DNA of 64,000 bases from Phenylobacterium sp. (GTDB taxonomy: Bacteria > Pseudomonadota > Alphaproteobacteria > Caulobacterales > Caulobacteraceae), in contig JAGOQB010000007.1 of NCBI GenBank assembly GCA_017991675.1, positions 62,001 through 126,000 of the forward strand, written 5' to 3'. Numbering within the stretch: the first letter of the stretch is position 1; each line of letters opens with the position of its first letter. Position numbers and translations under genes: made by a program. Positions 25,791 to 33,628 of the stretch are shown piece after piece. The notes below the pieces were generated by a model. That model ran no database searches. It was not told the DNA's origin and saw only the letters and a list, made by a program, of their open reading frames with translations.

Positions 25791-26204
25791 CTACAGCGCC
25801 AGGAGCCATCGACCGAACATGTCGCCATACCCGTTAAGGAGTGTGCCGCAGACGATCATCACGACGCCAGCCACGCGTTCGGCTATCACGGAGCGTCGAA
25901 CTTCGGGGCGCCGTGCTTCCGCGCGTTTAAGGCGATCGGCCAGATCGGACATCGGAAAGAAGGCATGCACACGAGGCATTTGGCGCTGCACCGTGCTGGC
26001 GACGCCGTCGGTCAAGATGGGCCGCGCGGTGACAGCGATGCCCCATACCGTCAGCCATGACCCAGCTCGCTGCAGGACAACGACGTCCCGGGTCGCTTCA
26101 AACCACCATGCATGAGTAACCAATCCGACCCCGCCGACTATCAGCAGCAACAGATAGGCAAGGCGTCTGATTGGTTTCGTTGAGGCCTCGGTCAAACTGG
26201 TCAT
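25791..26204 (-). CDS. Small membrane protein of unknown function
   Basis: The 137-residue protein has hydrophobic helices at about residues 14-35, 44-60 and 108-125, with a soluble stretch between the second and third. No family is recognised. It starts three bases after the nucleotidyltransferase-HEPN gene ends, so the two are probably cotranscribed. Confidence 0.6.
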   Translation of the reverse strand: MTSLTEASTKPIRRLAYLLLLIVGGVGLVTHAWWFEATRDVVVLQRAGSWLTVWGIAVTARPILTDGVASTVQRQMPRVHAFFPMSDLADRLKRAEARRPEVRRSVIAERVAGVVMIVCGTLLNGYGDMFGRWLLAL

Positions 26205-26207
26205 TGA

Positions 26208-27125
26208 CTAGGCTCCAGCCTCTCTCTTGAGCGCCTCAAGCCGCTCCTGCGAAACCTCCTCCACGATCTCGCGCAGGCGGGTGGCTTGGGCGGCGAGCGC
26301 TTGCAGATCCTCCGCAGTGATATCGTAGCTGGTGGAGTAGCGGGCCTCGACGTAGGCGCGCTTGAGGGTTTCGAAGCGGCTGCGGTCGGCGCGATGTTCG
26401 CGCGGCCAGACGGCGATCAGGCGCGGCTCGTTCTGTTCGGCGAGGGACCGGAGGAACTTGATGTTGTGGGAGCGCGGGAAGTAGAGCGTCCGCACTAGCA
26501 GGAAGCAGGCGTAGGCGGTTTCGACGGCCTGGTGGAGATTGAACGCTGCCTTGTTAGGCCAATCGCCGACTTGGCCTTTTGAGCGGGCGTGCTCCGCCAA
26601 CTCGAGCCACGACGCGATCGAGGTCTGCTGCCTCTCAAAGTACCCCTTCGCCAGGTCGTAGGCGTCCCGCGGCGTCGGCGGAGCAGGCATGGCGAGCGGG
26701 TGGCCGGGCAGCTCGTAGAGGACGACGCCGTCGCGGGCGATGTCTGTGAAGAAGTACTGACCTTTGGAGAGGGCGTCGTTCACCTCCTGCCGAGTGTGGA
26801 CGATGATGTTGACCGTGCGGCCGACCTCCGGGTCGCGCAGGATCTTGTCTTCGGCGACGTACCAGTAGTCGGCGATGTCGGTCAGCTTCTCGTGGCTGAC
26901 GATGACCAGCAGATCGTAGTCAGACTGGTAGCCGTTCTCCGGTTCGTCGACCCAGTCGTTGCGGGCGTAGCTGCCGAACAGGATGATCTTCAGCACCTTG
27001 CCCTGCTTGCGGAACGGCTGCGTGCCGCCCGCCACTGCTGCGTCGAACTCGGTGAGCAGTGTCTGGGCCACGCGCTCAAGTTCGCGCTGTTGCAGAGCGG
27101 GGAGGTGATCGGGGTCAGTTCTCAT
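26208..27125 (-). CDS. Fused nucleotidyltransferase-HEPN protein
   Basis: The 305-residue protein has an N-terminal polymerase-beta-type nucleotidyltransferase: FGSYARND at residues 50-57 and the metal-binding DYD at 69-71 (YQSDYDLLVIVS). A C-terminal HEPN domain (about 140-270) contains AAFNLHQAVETAYACFLLV and PRSHNIKFLRSLAE. Separate MNT and HEPN genes form toxin-antitoxin pairs in which the MNT modifies the HEPN toxin; here both are on one chain. Substrates are unknown. It heads a minus-strand run with the membrane protein and DUF2971 gene. Confidence 0.85.
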   Translation of the reverse strand: MRTDPDHLPALQQRELERVAQTLLTEFDAAVAGGTQPFRKQGKVLKIILFGSYARNDWVDEPENGYQSDYDLLVIVSHEKLTDIADYWYVAEDKILRDPEVGRTVNIIVHTRQEVNDALSKGQYFFTDIARDGVVLYELPGHPLAMPAPPTPRDAYDLAKGYFERQQTSIASWLELAEHARSKGQVGDWPNKAAFNLHQAVETAYACFLLVRTLYFPRSHNIKFLRSLAEQNEPRLIAVWPREHRADRSRFETLKRAYVEARYSTSYDITAEDLQALAAQATRLREIVEEVSQERLEALKREAGA

Positions 27126-27542
27126 TCCGTTCGAGTCTCGCCAAAGCGGGGCAGTGTTGGCAAGCCCTATTGCAGGTAGAATAGCGCTGTCGGGTGGTTC
27201 GACCGCGAGGGAGACGGCAGACAGCGGGCGCTTCGTGTTCTCCCGGGCAGGCCGGTTTTTGGAGAGCCGGGTGTTGAGAACGTGCTTGAGACACGCGCCG
27301 ACGCCTTTGGCCTTTCGGCTTGGACATCCGCGCCGGCCACCCGGCCGATCTCAGCCATAGCACGCCATCGGCGGCGAGCTACCCGGCGCCCACCGCGCGG
27401 TGGGCGTCCCTCGGCCGGCGTCTGCTCGGGCCTTCAGGCCCTGCGGATCACCGTGCTCGTGGAGACGCTTCTCAAGTTACCCGGCCGATCCTATGTGCAT
27501 TCAAGCGGAGGTCGCTGACGCGGCGCCACGAATGGGGCAGGT
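27126..27542. other. Non-coding region with dispersed repeat
   Basis: About 417 bases with no convincing gene. It holds copy 2 of the dispersed repeat (27267-27345) and two short copies of ACCCGGCCGATC (near 27340 and 27480). Several short frames cross it but have no family match. Confidence 0.5.
27267..27345. repeat. Dispersed repeat, copy 2
   Basis: Begins CCGGGTGTTGAGAACGTGC and contains GCGCCGACGCCTTTGGCC and TTGGACATCCGCGCCGGCC, matching 21035-21121 with scattered changes. Both copies are in the same orientation on the plus strand. Confidence 0.65.
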
Positions 27543-27545
27543 TTG

Positions 27546-27887
27546 ATGAAAACTCAGATGCGTCGCCAGGCTTTCGAACGCGAGGCTGCGGCCGCAAAGC
27601 GCGCCTTGGCCGTCGGCGACCTCGATGAAGCGTTTCGCCTGCTTGAGAGGGCCCACATCTTGGGTCAGCCCTGGGCAGGGCCCCATAGCTGGGCGCATTT
27701 TGAGATGCTCAAAATCGGATGGCGCAGGAGGGATGCTCGCGAGGTGAGCGGTCAACTGGTTCGCTTGGCGGCTGGCGGACTGTTGTCCTGGATGGGGCGG
27801 CTGCCCGCAGGCAACACGGGTGGCGCGAATGTGCCTGCCGAACAGCCGATGCCGCTGCCCGATGATCTCGCTGATCTCTGCCGCTGA
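27546..27887 (+). CDS. DUF3703 family protein
   Basis: The protein is 113 residues from the ATG at 27546. ALAVGDLDEAFRLLERAHILGQ and HFEMLKIGWRRRDAREV are the family signature, a helical TPR-like fold. DUF3703 genes commonly accompany cation-resistance genes on mobile elements. It is the first plus-strand gene of the metal-resistance block, just before the HMA and ZntA genes. Confidence 0.85.
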   Translation: MKTQMRRQAFEREAAAAKRALAVGDLDEAFRLLERAHILGQPWAGPHSWAHFEMLKIGWRRRDAREVSGQLVRLAAGGLLSWMGRLPAGNTGGANVPAEQPMPLPDDLADLCR

Positions 27888-27915
27888 CTGCGGGGCCTAA
27901 CAGCGGATTTATCGC

Positions 27916-27946
27916 TTGATCCTCGATTGGCTGGAGGAAGTACGCT
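27916..27946 (+). promoter_or_regulatory. MerR-type promoter for the HMA-zntA genes
   Basis: TTGATC (27916-27921) and TACGCT (27941-27946) are separated by 19 bases, the long spacer typical of MerR-activated promoters. The spacer holds a CTC...GGAGG dyad. The second zntA-type gene at 58 kb has the same layout (TTGATC-N19-TACCGT). This points to metal-responsive activation by a CadR/PbrR/ZntR-like protein, perhaps the MerR protein encoded at 30.8-31.2 kb. Confidence 0.7.
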
Positions 27947-27971
27947 GCTTCTCAGAATAGAGGAGCCGCAC

Positions 27972-28193
27972 ATGGACGAAGCACTGAAGGCCACCACGCT
28001 CACGGTTACGGGCATGACCTGTTCGGGCTGTGCGAGCAAAGTCGACACCGCTCTGCGCGGTCTCGAAGGCGTGCAAGACGTTTCGCTTCATTATCCCGAT
28101 ACGACGGTGGGCGTCCTCCATGGCGCTGCGGTCACGCCGGAGATCCTCCGGGATGCCGTGACCTCGCTGGGCTTCGAAGTCGCGGCGGCCTAG
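27972..28193 (+). CDS. Heavy-metal-associated (HMA) domain protein
   Basis: This 73-residue CopZ/MerP-like protein has GMTCSGCASKVD, so the metal-binding pair is CSGC. The fold pattern (LTVTGMTC...GVQDVSLHYPDTTVGV) is complete. No signal peptide is present, so it is probably a cytosolic metal carrier. It lies ten bases before the ZntA gene and after the MerR-type promoter, so it may pass metal to the pump. AGAGGAGCC precedes the ATG. Confidence 0.92.
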   Translation: MDEALKATTLTVTGMTCSGCASKVDTALRGLEGVQDVSLHYPDTTVGVLHGAAVTPEILRDAVTSLGFEVAAA

Positions 28194-28203
28194 GGCGCGA
28201 GCG

Positions 28204-30321
28204 ATGGGCGAAGGCGTTACGCAGGCGCGCTACCGCGTCACGGGCATGGATTGCGGCGCATGCGCTGCGAAGATCGACACTGCACTTCGACGAGTGCCGG
28301 GTGTCTCCGAGGTCGTGGTCAGCTTCCAATCTGGCGTGCTCTCGATCGCGCACGATGATCGAGTCGATGACGCCGCCGTCGCCAAAACACTGAGCAAACT
28401 CGGGTTCGGAGCTACTGCGCTGGCGTCAGGCGCCGGGCAGGAGGCGCGCTCGGCGCAGGCATCGTGGTGGCGATCAGCCAAGACGAGAGCGACGCTCCTG
28501 TGCGGCCTGGCGCTTGCGATCGCCTATGGTGTCGGACGGTTGGCTCCCGAAGCCGAGCGCTACGCCTTCATTGCGGCTCTGCTGGTCGGCCTTGTCCCAG
28601 TGGCGCGGCGGGCCTTCGCTGCGGCCCGCATGGGCAGTCCATTCTCCATCGAAATGCTGATGACGGTGGCCGCGGTCGGCGCCGTCATCATCGGCGCCAC
28701 GGAAGAGGCCGCTGCCGTCGTTCTCTTCTTCTTGGTCGGCGAAATGCTCGAAGGGCTGGCGGCCAGCCGCGCGCGTCGGAGCATTTCCGATCTGGCCGAC
28801 CTCGTTCCCAAGACCGCTTTGGTCGAGGAGGCCGGAGACACGCGGGTCGTCCAGGCTGAGCTCTTAGAAGTCGGCGAGATCCTTCTCGTCAGGCCCGGAG
28901 AACGGATCGCCGCCGACGGTGAAATTGTCGAAGGTTCGGGCGACATTGATGAAGCGCCGGTCACCGGTGAAAGCGTTCCGAAGCTGAAGGCCGCCGGCGA
29001 TGGGGTATTCGCTGGGACGATCAACACGACCGGCGTACTGCGGGTTCGCGTGACAGCGGCGGCGGCCGACAACACCATCGCCCGTGTCGTGCGTCTTGTG
29101 GAGGAAGCACAAGAGAGTAAGGCGCCGACTGAGCGGTTCATCGATCGGTTCTCGAAAGCCTACACGCCGTTCGTCGTCCTGATCGCGATACTCGTCGCTA
29201 TCGTCCCGCCGCTCGTGGGCGGCGCGGATTGGCAGATGTGGATCTATCGTGGTCTTGCCGTTCTGCTGATTGGCTGCCCCTGCGCTCTGGTGATCTCGAC
29301 CCCCGCAGCGATCGCCGCCAGCCTGTCGGCCGGCGCGAGGCGCGGCCTGCTGCTGAAGGGGGGCGCGGTGCTCGAAGGGCTACGTCATGTGACGGCTGTC
29401 GCCTTCGACAAGACCGGAACCCTGACACAAGGCAGGCCCGTGGTGACGGATGTCGTGGCCTTCGAGCGTGGCGAAGAGACCGTGTTGGCGATGACGGCGG
29501 CCCTAGAGCGCGGTTCGAGCCATCCGCTTGCCATGGCCATTCTCGACCGGGCGAAGGCGCAGGGCGTTTCGATCCCCCCAGCGTTTATGGCGCAGGCGAT
29601 TGCCGGCGAGGGCATATCCGGCAATGTCGCCGGGGAACCGGCGTTTTTCGGCTCGCCGAAGGCAGCGGTCGAACGGGCGCCCATCGATCGTCTCCATGCC
29701 GCGCGTATTGAGGCTCTAAACGCCGAAGGCAAGACCGTGTCGGTCCTGGTGGTGAATGGCCAGGCCATCGGACTGATCGCCCTACGTGACGAGCCGCGTG
29801 CTGACGCGCGCAGAGCTCTCGCGACCCTCGCCGAGCGAGGCATCCGGACGGTGATGCTGACCGGAGACAATGCTCGGACCGCCGCAGCAGTTGGCGGCGA
29901 ACTGGGAGTGGAAGCGCGCGCTGAGTTGATGCCCCAGGACAAGCTCGCCATCGTCCGAGCGCTCCAGGCTGAAGGTCTGACGGTGGCGAAGGTCGGCGAC
30001 GGGATCAATGACGCCCCGGCCCTTGCGGCTGCGGATATCGGCATCGCCATGGGCGGCGGTACGGATGTGGCGCTCGAGACGGCGGATGCAGCCGCGCTGC
30101 ATGCACGTGTTTCGGACGTCGCCGACATGATCGCGCTCTCGAAGGCGACCATGCGCAACATCTATCAGAACATCACCGTCGCGCTGGGTCTGAAGGTGGT
30201 GTTCCTGGTGACGACTGTGATCGGCGTGACCGGTCTATGGCCCGCCATCCTTGCCGATACCGGCGCCACCGTGCTCGTCACGTTGAATGCGATCCGGCTG
30301 CTCCGTTGGCGCCCTGCCTAG
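28204..30321 (+). CDS. zntA: Zn/Cd/Pb-exporting P1B-type ATPase (ZntA/CadA)
   Basis: The 705-residue inner-membrane pump has an N-terminal HMA domain (MDCGACAAK, Cys17 and Cys20), the TGES actuator loop (VTGESVP at about 253), the transmembrane metal motif CPC at 358-360 (GCPCALVIST), the phosphorylated Asp402 in DKTGT, and GDGINDAPAL near residue 600. The motif pattern is that of group P1B-2. It exports Zn, Cd or Pb from the cytoplasm and is probably cotranscribed with the HMA protein. Confidence 0.95.
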   Translation: MGEGVTQARYRVTGMDCGACAAKIDTALRRVPGVSEVVVSFQSGVLSIAHDDRVDDAAVAKTLSKLGFGATALASGAGQEARSAQASWWRSAKTRATLLCGLALAIAYGVGRLAPEAERYAFIAALLVGLVPVARRAFAAARMGSPFSIEMLMTVAAVGAVIIGATEEAAAVVLFFLVGEMLEGLAASRARRSISDLADLVPKTALVEEAGDTRVVQAELLEVGEILLVRPGERIAADGEIVEGSGDIDEAPVTGESVPKLKAAGDGVFAGTINTTGVLRVRVTAAAADNTIARVVRLVEEAQESKAPTERFIDRFSKAYTPFVVLIAILVAIVPPLVGGADWQMWIYRGLAVLLIGCPCALVISTPAAIAASLSAGARRGLLLKGGAVLEGLRHVTAVAFDKTGTLTQGRPVVTDVVAFERGEETVLAMTAALERGSSHPLAMAILDRAKAQGVSIPPAFMAQAIAGEGISGNVAGEPAFFGSPKAAVERAPIDRLHAARIEALNAEGKTVSVLVVNGQAIGLIALRDEPRADARRALATLAERGIRTVMLTGDNARTAAAVGGELGVEARAELMPQDKLAIVRALQAEGLTVAKVGDGINDAPALAAADIGIAMGGGTDVALETADAAALHARVSDVADMIALSKATMRNIYQNITVALGLKVVFLVTTVIGVTGLWPAILADTGATVLVTLNAIRLLRWRPA

Positions 30322-30331
30322 ACAGGCGCTC

Positions 30332-30799
30332 TCAATGGCAGCGAGGGCACAGGCCGCTGGCTTCGAGCATGACCCGCTCGACGAGAAAGCCGGCCGGCGC
30401 AGCGCAGGTCGCAGCTAGGCTTGGATCGGGCAAGCGTTCGACGGCGCCGCAGCAGGTGCAGACCAGCAAGCCCGCTGCACTCGTCCCGGAACTGTCGGGA
30501 CACGCCATATAGGCGCCGAGGGTGATGACCTTCTGAACCAGGCCAATAGCCATGAGTAGGTCGAGGCTCCGATACACTGTCGGCGGCTTGGTCGGGCACC
30601 CGCCTTCACCAAATCGCTGGATCAGGTCGTAGGCCTTCACGGGCTGTCCCGCGCCCACCAGTAGTTCGTATGTCCGGCGGCGCGGCTCGGTCCAACTCTC
30701 GCCAGCAGCTTCACATCTCGCGCGGGCTTCGACCAGCGCCTGTTCCAGGAGCGCCGGGTCGGTAGGAGCGCGGTGGCTGTGAGGGCAGGGCGGGCTCAC
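30332..30799 (-). CDS. Fur-family regulator, Zur-like
   Basis: The 155-residue protein has a Fur winged helix (WTEPRRRTYELLVGAGQPVKAYDL; PPTVYRSLDLLMAIGLV) and a C-terminal domain with paired Cys motifs (LVCTCCGAVERL; LCPRCH at the end) that bind structural zinc. The ligand set and the neighbourhood of zinc pumps suggest a zinc sensor. It overlaps the MerR gene stop by 4 bases and so forms an operon with it, converging with zntA. Confidence 0.85.
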   Translation of the reverse strand: MSPPCPHSHRAPTDPALLEQALVEARARCEAAGESWTEPRRRTYELLVGAGQPVKAYDLIQRFGEGGCPTKPPTVYRSLDLLMAIGLVQKVITLGAYMACPDSSGTSAAGLLVCTCCGAVERLPDPSLAATCAAPAGFLVERVMLEASGLCPRCH

Positions 30800-31242
30800 G
30801 CGACGGTGGCGGCCTCAGGTTCGGAGTGATCGCTTTCGCAAAGCTCGTGGTTGCTGAGCACTTCGATGACCCGGCAGTCGGAAACATGCCCATGGCAGGC
30901 GGCGGCGACGACCCGCTGCAACTCCCCACGCAGCGCTTCCAGCCGGGCGAGCTTGCTCTCCACGGCCGCAAGCTGCTCTGCGGCCAAGGCGTTGGCTTGG
31001 TCGCAAGGCTGTTCGGGGTCGTCGGCGAGCTTCAACAGCGTGCGGATGGCGTCGACGGAGAACCCCAGCTGGCGAGCGTGCTTGATAAAAGCGAGCCTCT
31101 GCAGCGTCTGGTCATCGTACACGCGCCGATCGTTTGGCGCGCGAACAGGCTCGGGCAGCAGGCCAATCTGCTCGTAGAACCGAATGGTTGTGACCTTGAC
31201 GTCCGTGGCCTTGGCCAGCGCGCCGATGGACAGATGCGACAT
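30796..31242 (-). CDS. MerR-family metal sensor (CadR/PbrR/ZntR-like)
   Basis: The 148-residue activator has the MerR helix-turn-helix (IGALAKATDVKVTTIRFYEQIGLL; split as IGALAKATDVKVTTIRFYE), the dimer helix, and the metal-loop Cys residues: PCDQAN at about residue 79 and CHGHVSDCRVIEVL with Cys at about 114 and 121. These match the Cd/Pb/Zn sensor subgroup. It probably regulates the zntA promoters, which have 19-base spacers, and itself through a dyad just upstream. Confidence 0.92.
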   Translation of the reverse strand: MSHLSIGALAKATDVKVTTIRFYEQIGLLPEPVRAPNDRRVYDDQTLQRLAFIKHARQLGFSVDAIRTLLKLADDPEQPCDQANALAAEQLAAVESKLARLEALRGELQRVVAAACHGHVSDCRVIEVLSNHELCESDHSEPEAATVA

Positions 31243-31286
31243 TGGAAGTTCGCTCCCGAGTATCTGACGAACATAGTGTGGCGATC

Positions 31287-31301
31287 CTCTAGAGCCTAGA
31301 G
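31287..31301. promoter_or_regulatory. Dyad CTCTAG-N3-CTAGAG upstream of the MerR gene
   Basis: A perfect 6-base inverted repeat, 45 bases before the merR start, in the style of PbrR/CadR/ZntR operators. I could not place a convincing 19-base-spaced promoter around it, so it may serve for repression or autoregulation rather than activation. Confidence 0.5.
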
Positions 31302-31352
31302 CTCACGCCGCGTGTTCGGGGCGGGGACCATCGGATGGCGAGAGTGTATTTT

Positions 31353-31388
31353 GTAACGCGTTCCCCAACCTGAGGACGGCGGCTATAG
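31353..31388 (+). promoter_or_regulatory. Shared promoter element, copy 1 (before CzcI-like gene 1)
   Basis: GTAACGCGTTCCC (31353-31365) is followed by exactly 18 bases and TATAG (31384-31388). The ATG is eight bases further. TTCCCC-N17-TATAGC reads as a weak -35/-10 pair overlapped by the palindromic AACGCGTT box. The predicted transcript would begin at or next to the start codon. The same element, with the same spacing, occurs at 33100 and 43038. Confidence 0.75.
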
Positions 31389-31396
31389 CGGTCGGG

Positions 31397-31747
31397 ATGT
31401 TTAGGGCATGGCCAGGCTGGCGCGGACTCGGGATTGCGTTGCTTTCCGGCTTCCTGTTGCTCTTCACCCTTGGTCCGGGTCTCCAGAACCTAGTCTGCTC
31501 GGATGGCGCCGCTTCGGCCAGCGCCGCCCATCAGTTTAGCGATACGTCCACTGATCAGACGCCGACCGGGGACATCGACCCTGGCGCCGCTGTCCATGCG
31601 CATTGCGACCACGGCGGAGTTTCCAACCTAGCCTTAGCCTCGGTCTCCGTCGCACTGATCCCGGCGGGGGATAGACGCGCCTTGGATCGAAGCCGCGTGG
31701 CTTCCACAAACCGCCAGTTCGGCCTGGAACGCCCTCCCCGGGCCTGA
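31397..31747 (+). CDS. CzcI-like small secreted protein 1
   Basis: The 116-residue protein has an N-terminal hydrophobic segment (about residues 9-31), a short His/Cys motif HAHCDHGG and the ending FGLERPPRA. It shares these with the genes at 33143 and 43082. CzcI proteins of cation-efflux operons are small periplasmic proteins with a His/Cys motif and an ERP ending. This copy is not followed by a czc operon: a degraded parB lies next. Preceding element copy 1 places its ATG eight bases from TATAG. Confidence 0.7.
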   Translation: MFRAWPGWRGLGIALLSGFLLLFTLGPGLQNLVCSDGAASASAAHQFSDTSTDQTPTGDIDPGAAVHAHCDHGGVSNLALASVSVALIPAGDRRALDRSRVASTNRQFGLERPPRA

Positions 31748-32157
31748 CGGTTAGCCGCCCGCCAATAGCGCCCAAACGCCCGAGTGTAGGGCGTTCGCTG
31801 CGCGACACGGCCTGAAGGCGGACCCGGTAGCGCGTCGCTCGATCAGGCGCGCTCGTCATCCCACGTTCGGCTTATCGGCGTGTCGACCAGACGCGTCAGC
31901 GCCTTGGCGTGGCCTCTCTAGTTCTGCTCGAATTCGAGGAACCGCTGCATGCGGACTTTCCAAAGGCGCCACCGACGGCGCCGTTCTCGCCGCGCCACGA
32001 TGTGGCGCTTGGTGCATCTGGCTCTTGCGCTGGTGCTAGGCCTGATCTTGCTGTTCCTGATCGCTGGCCCAAGATCACCCGTCCCTGGCGTCGTCGCCAA
32101 GCGGGCGGTCGGGCCCGACGCGCCCACGACGAACGCTCAGGACGCCGACCGCGGCGC
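31748..32157. other. Region between CzcI-like gene 1 and degraded parB
   Basis: About 410 bases with no strong gene. It contains the start of a possible small membrane protein gene (32000). The remainder shows no conserved frame. Confidence 0.4.
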
Positions 32158-32176
32158 ATGGCGGTGGGCGCCATGA
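32000..32176 (+). CDS. Possible small membrane protein (58 aa)
   Basis: The frame encodes one strong hydrophobic helix (LVHLALALVLGLILLFLIAG) after four residues, then a polar tail. It lacks a clear ribosome site and overlaps the start of the degraded parB frame. It could be chance in GC-rich DNA. Confidence 0.3.
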   Translation: MWRLVHLALALVLGLILLFLIAGPRSPVPGVVAKRAVGPDAPTTNAQDADRGAWRWAP

Positions 32177-32922
32177 GGCAGGGACGTCCGCCGACCAATC
32201 TTCAGCAGCAGTGTCTGACAGTCCCGCTGAACCGTCTGAAGCCGGCGCCTCGGGCGTTGAGCACGCCTAAGGTGGATGAGCGTACACTCGCTCGTCTGAG
32301 CTCGGAGATTGTCGGAACACGGTGCTATCCGCGGCTAGGGGTTTCGCCGGAGCGCGACGCGGAAGGCCACGGTACGGGGTTTTGGTGGGTTGAGGAGGGG
32401 GAGGAGATCCGCCTTGCCCTTCGACGCCTAGCGTTCCATGGGCGGATCAAAACGTCCCATCCCGTCCATTGTCAGTTGGAGACGCCCGACGACACGGGCC
32501 GCGTTGGCGAGCCTGGTGTCCTAGCGAGCTTGGAGGTCCGCGCTCAGGAGCCGTCGGTCGCGGCCGGGCTCGCCGCATCGCCCTCGGCCATGCTTCAGGC
32601 GGTGTTCGCGCAGGATCCGGAGACTGCCTTAGTCGCCACGCTCCACGCCTTCGTGGTCACGGTGTTCTTCGACGGGGATCGGCCCGAGGCGGCTCGCCCC
32701 TCGAGCGAAGTCGATCGGCGGCATGCGATCTGGCGACGGCGACTGCCAGCCGCCTCCGACGACCTTTTGCCTTACCTGATAGCGCTGCCGCCCCGGGCGC
32801 GCGCGCGACTGTTCAATCTCTGCCTCGACAGAGTGACGCTCTCGGGGGGGCGTCGCAATCGATCAGGCGATCATCCCGGCGTTACAGCGATGGTGCGAGC
32901 CCATCGAGCGGAGAGCGGGTAA
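32158..32922 (+). pseudogene. Degraded ParB-family gene
   Basis: About 254 codons stay open. The order of ParB pieces is recognisable: VPLNRLKPAPRALSTPKVD (box I region), a box II-like piece VEEGEEIRLALRRLA where the usual GERR is lost, then a jump to a C-terminal part (LVATLHAFVVTVFF; AIWRRRLP; DLLPYLIALPPRARARLFNL). The central helix-turn-helix region of plasmid-type ParB proteins is missing. The frame is intact but key motifs are lost, so I read it as a decayed relic rather than a working gene. It suggests that a plasmid or integrative element once carried a partition or stabilisation locus here. Confidence 0.6.
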
Positions 32923-33099
32923 GGGGCAGACGGTGTGTGAGAAGTGCAAAAAACATCTTGCTCCTCCACTGGCTGGAGCATGTAGCCTCGCTACATGATC
33001 CGCCTCCGCAATTCGCTCTTCGGAGCAAAGCAACTGCAAGGCCGCCTCGGCGTCCAGGCGGTCGCGCGTGCCGCGGCGGCGAGCCGGAATCGTGATTTT

Positions 33100-33135
33100 G
33101 TAACGTGTTCCCAAGGCTTCCGGGGGCACGTATAG
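33100..33135 (+). promoter_or_regulatory. Shared promoter element, copy 2 (before CzcI-like gene 2 and czcCBA 1)
   Basis: GTAACGTGTTCCC (33100-33112), 18 bases, then TATAG (33131-33135); the ATG follows after seven bases. It probably drives the whole first czc operon. Confidence 0.75.
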
Positions 33136-33142
33136 GTCGCTC

Positions 33143-33565
33143 ATGACTGGGATGGGGACATTCCCTCAGCACGCAAAGAAGCGCGTCGCGAACAAGGCGA
33201 TACGCGCACGCGTGGGTGTCTCTAGCGGGGCGCACCTGGTCGTCAGTTTGATGGTGGCGTTGGCCGTTCTGCTCGGCGCGATGTTTTCGACATCCGCTGC
33301 GCACCTCAGTTTCGACAACGACGCGCCTGCTCTTCAGTGTGCAACTGAAGTTGCGGCGAAGTCGCCGGACACACCTGATGCCCCGGTCAAGAGTCGGGTT
33401 CTCGGGCTCTGCACGGGCCACTGCACGGCCCATATCCTGACCTTGCCGGCGAGTTCGCCGGCGGTGTTCGTCCTCTATTTCCTGCGCGCGAGTTGGTGGG
33501 CGACCAACGACTTGGTCGCTCAGGTCACGCGACCCGCCCTGCTGGAGCGACCACCCCGAGTTTGA
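33143..33565 (+). CDS. czcI: CzcI-like small secreted protein 2
   Basis: The 140-residue protein has a basic N-terminus, a hydrophobic segment (about residues 32-50), the Cys/His motif LCTGHCTAHI and the ending LLERPPRV. It lies 63 bases before czcC, as czcI does in czc operons, where it is thought to modulate expression of the pump. The symbol rests on position and motif. Confidence 0.72.
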   Translation: MTGMGTFPQHAKKRVANKAIRARVGVSSGAHLVVSLMVALAVLLGAMFSTSAAHLSFDNDAPALQCATEVAAKSPDTPDAPVKSRVLGLCTGHCTAHILTLPASSPAVFVLYFLRASWWATNDLVAQVTRPALLERPPRV

Positions 33566-33628
33566 TGCGTCAGCGGCGCCGGCGATCGGCGCGCAGGACT
33601 GCATAGAAACTCAGGGATACCCAATTCC

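Noticed and set aside
25670-25828. Longer N-terminus for the DUF2971 protein
   Set aside because: It overlaps the upstream gene and lies before the usual family start. The extra residues have no pattern.
31243-31320. MerR-activated promoter with 19-base spacer at the merR gene
   Set aside because: The CTCTAG-N3-CTAGAG dyad is clear, but no matching -35/-10 pair at that spacing was found on either strand.
31909-32157. N-terminal extension of the degraded parB frame
   Set aside because: The 83 extra codons have no ParB similarity, and other starts nearer to the similarity exist.
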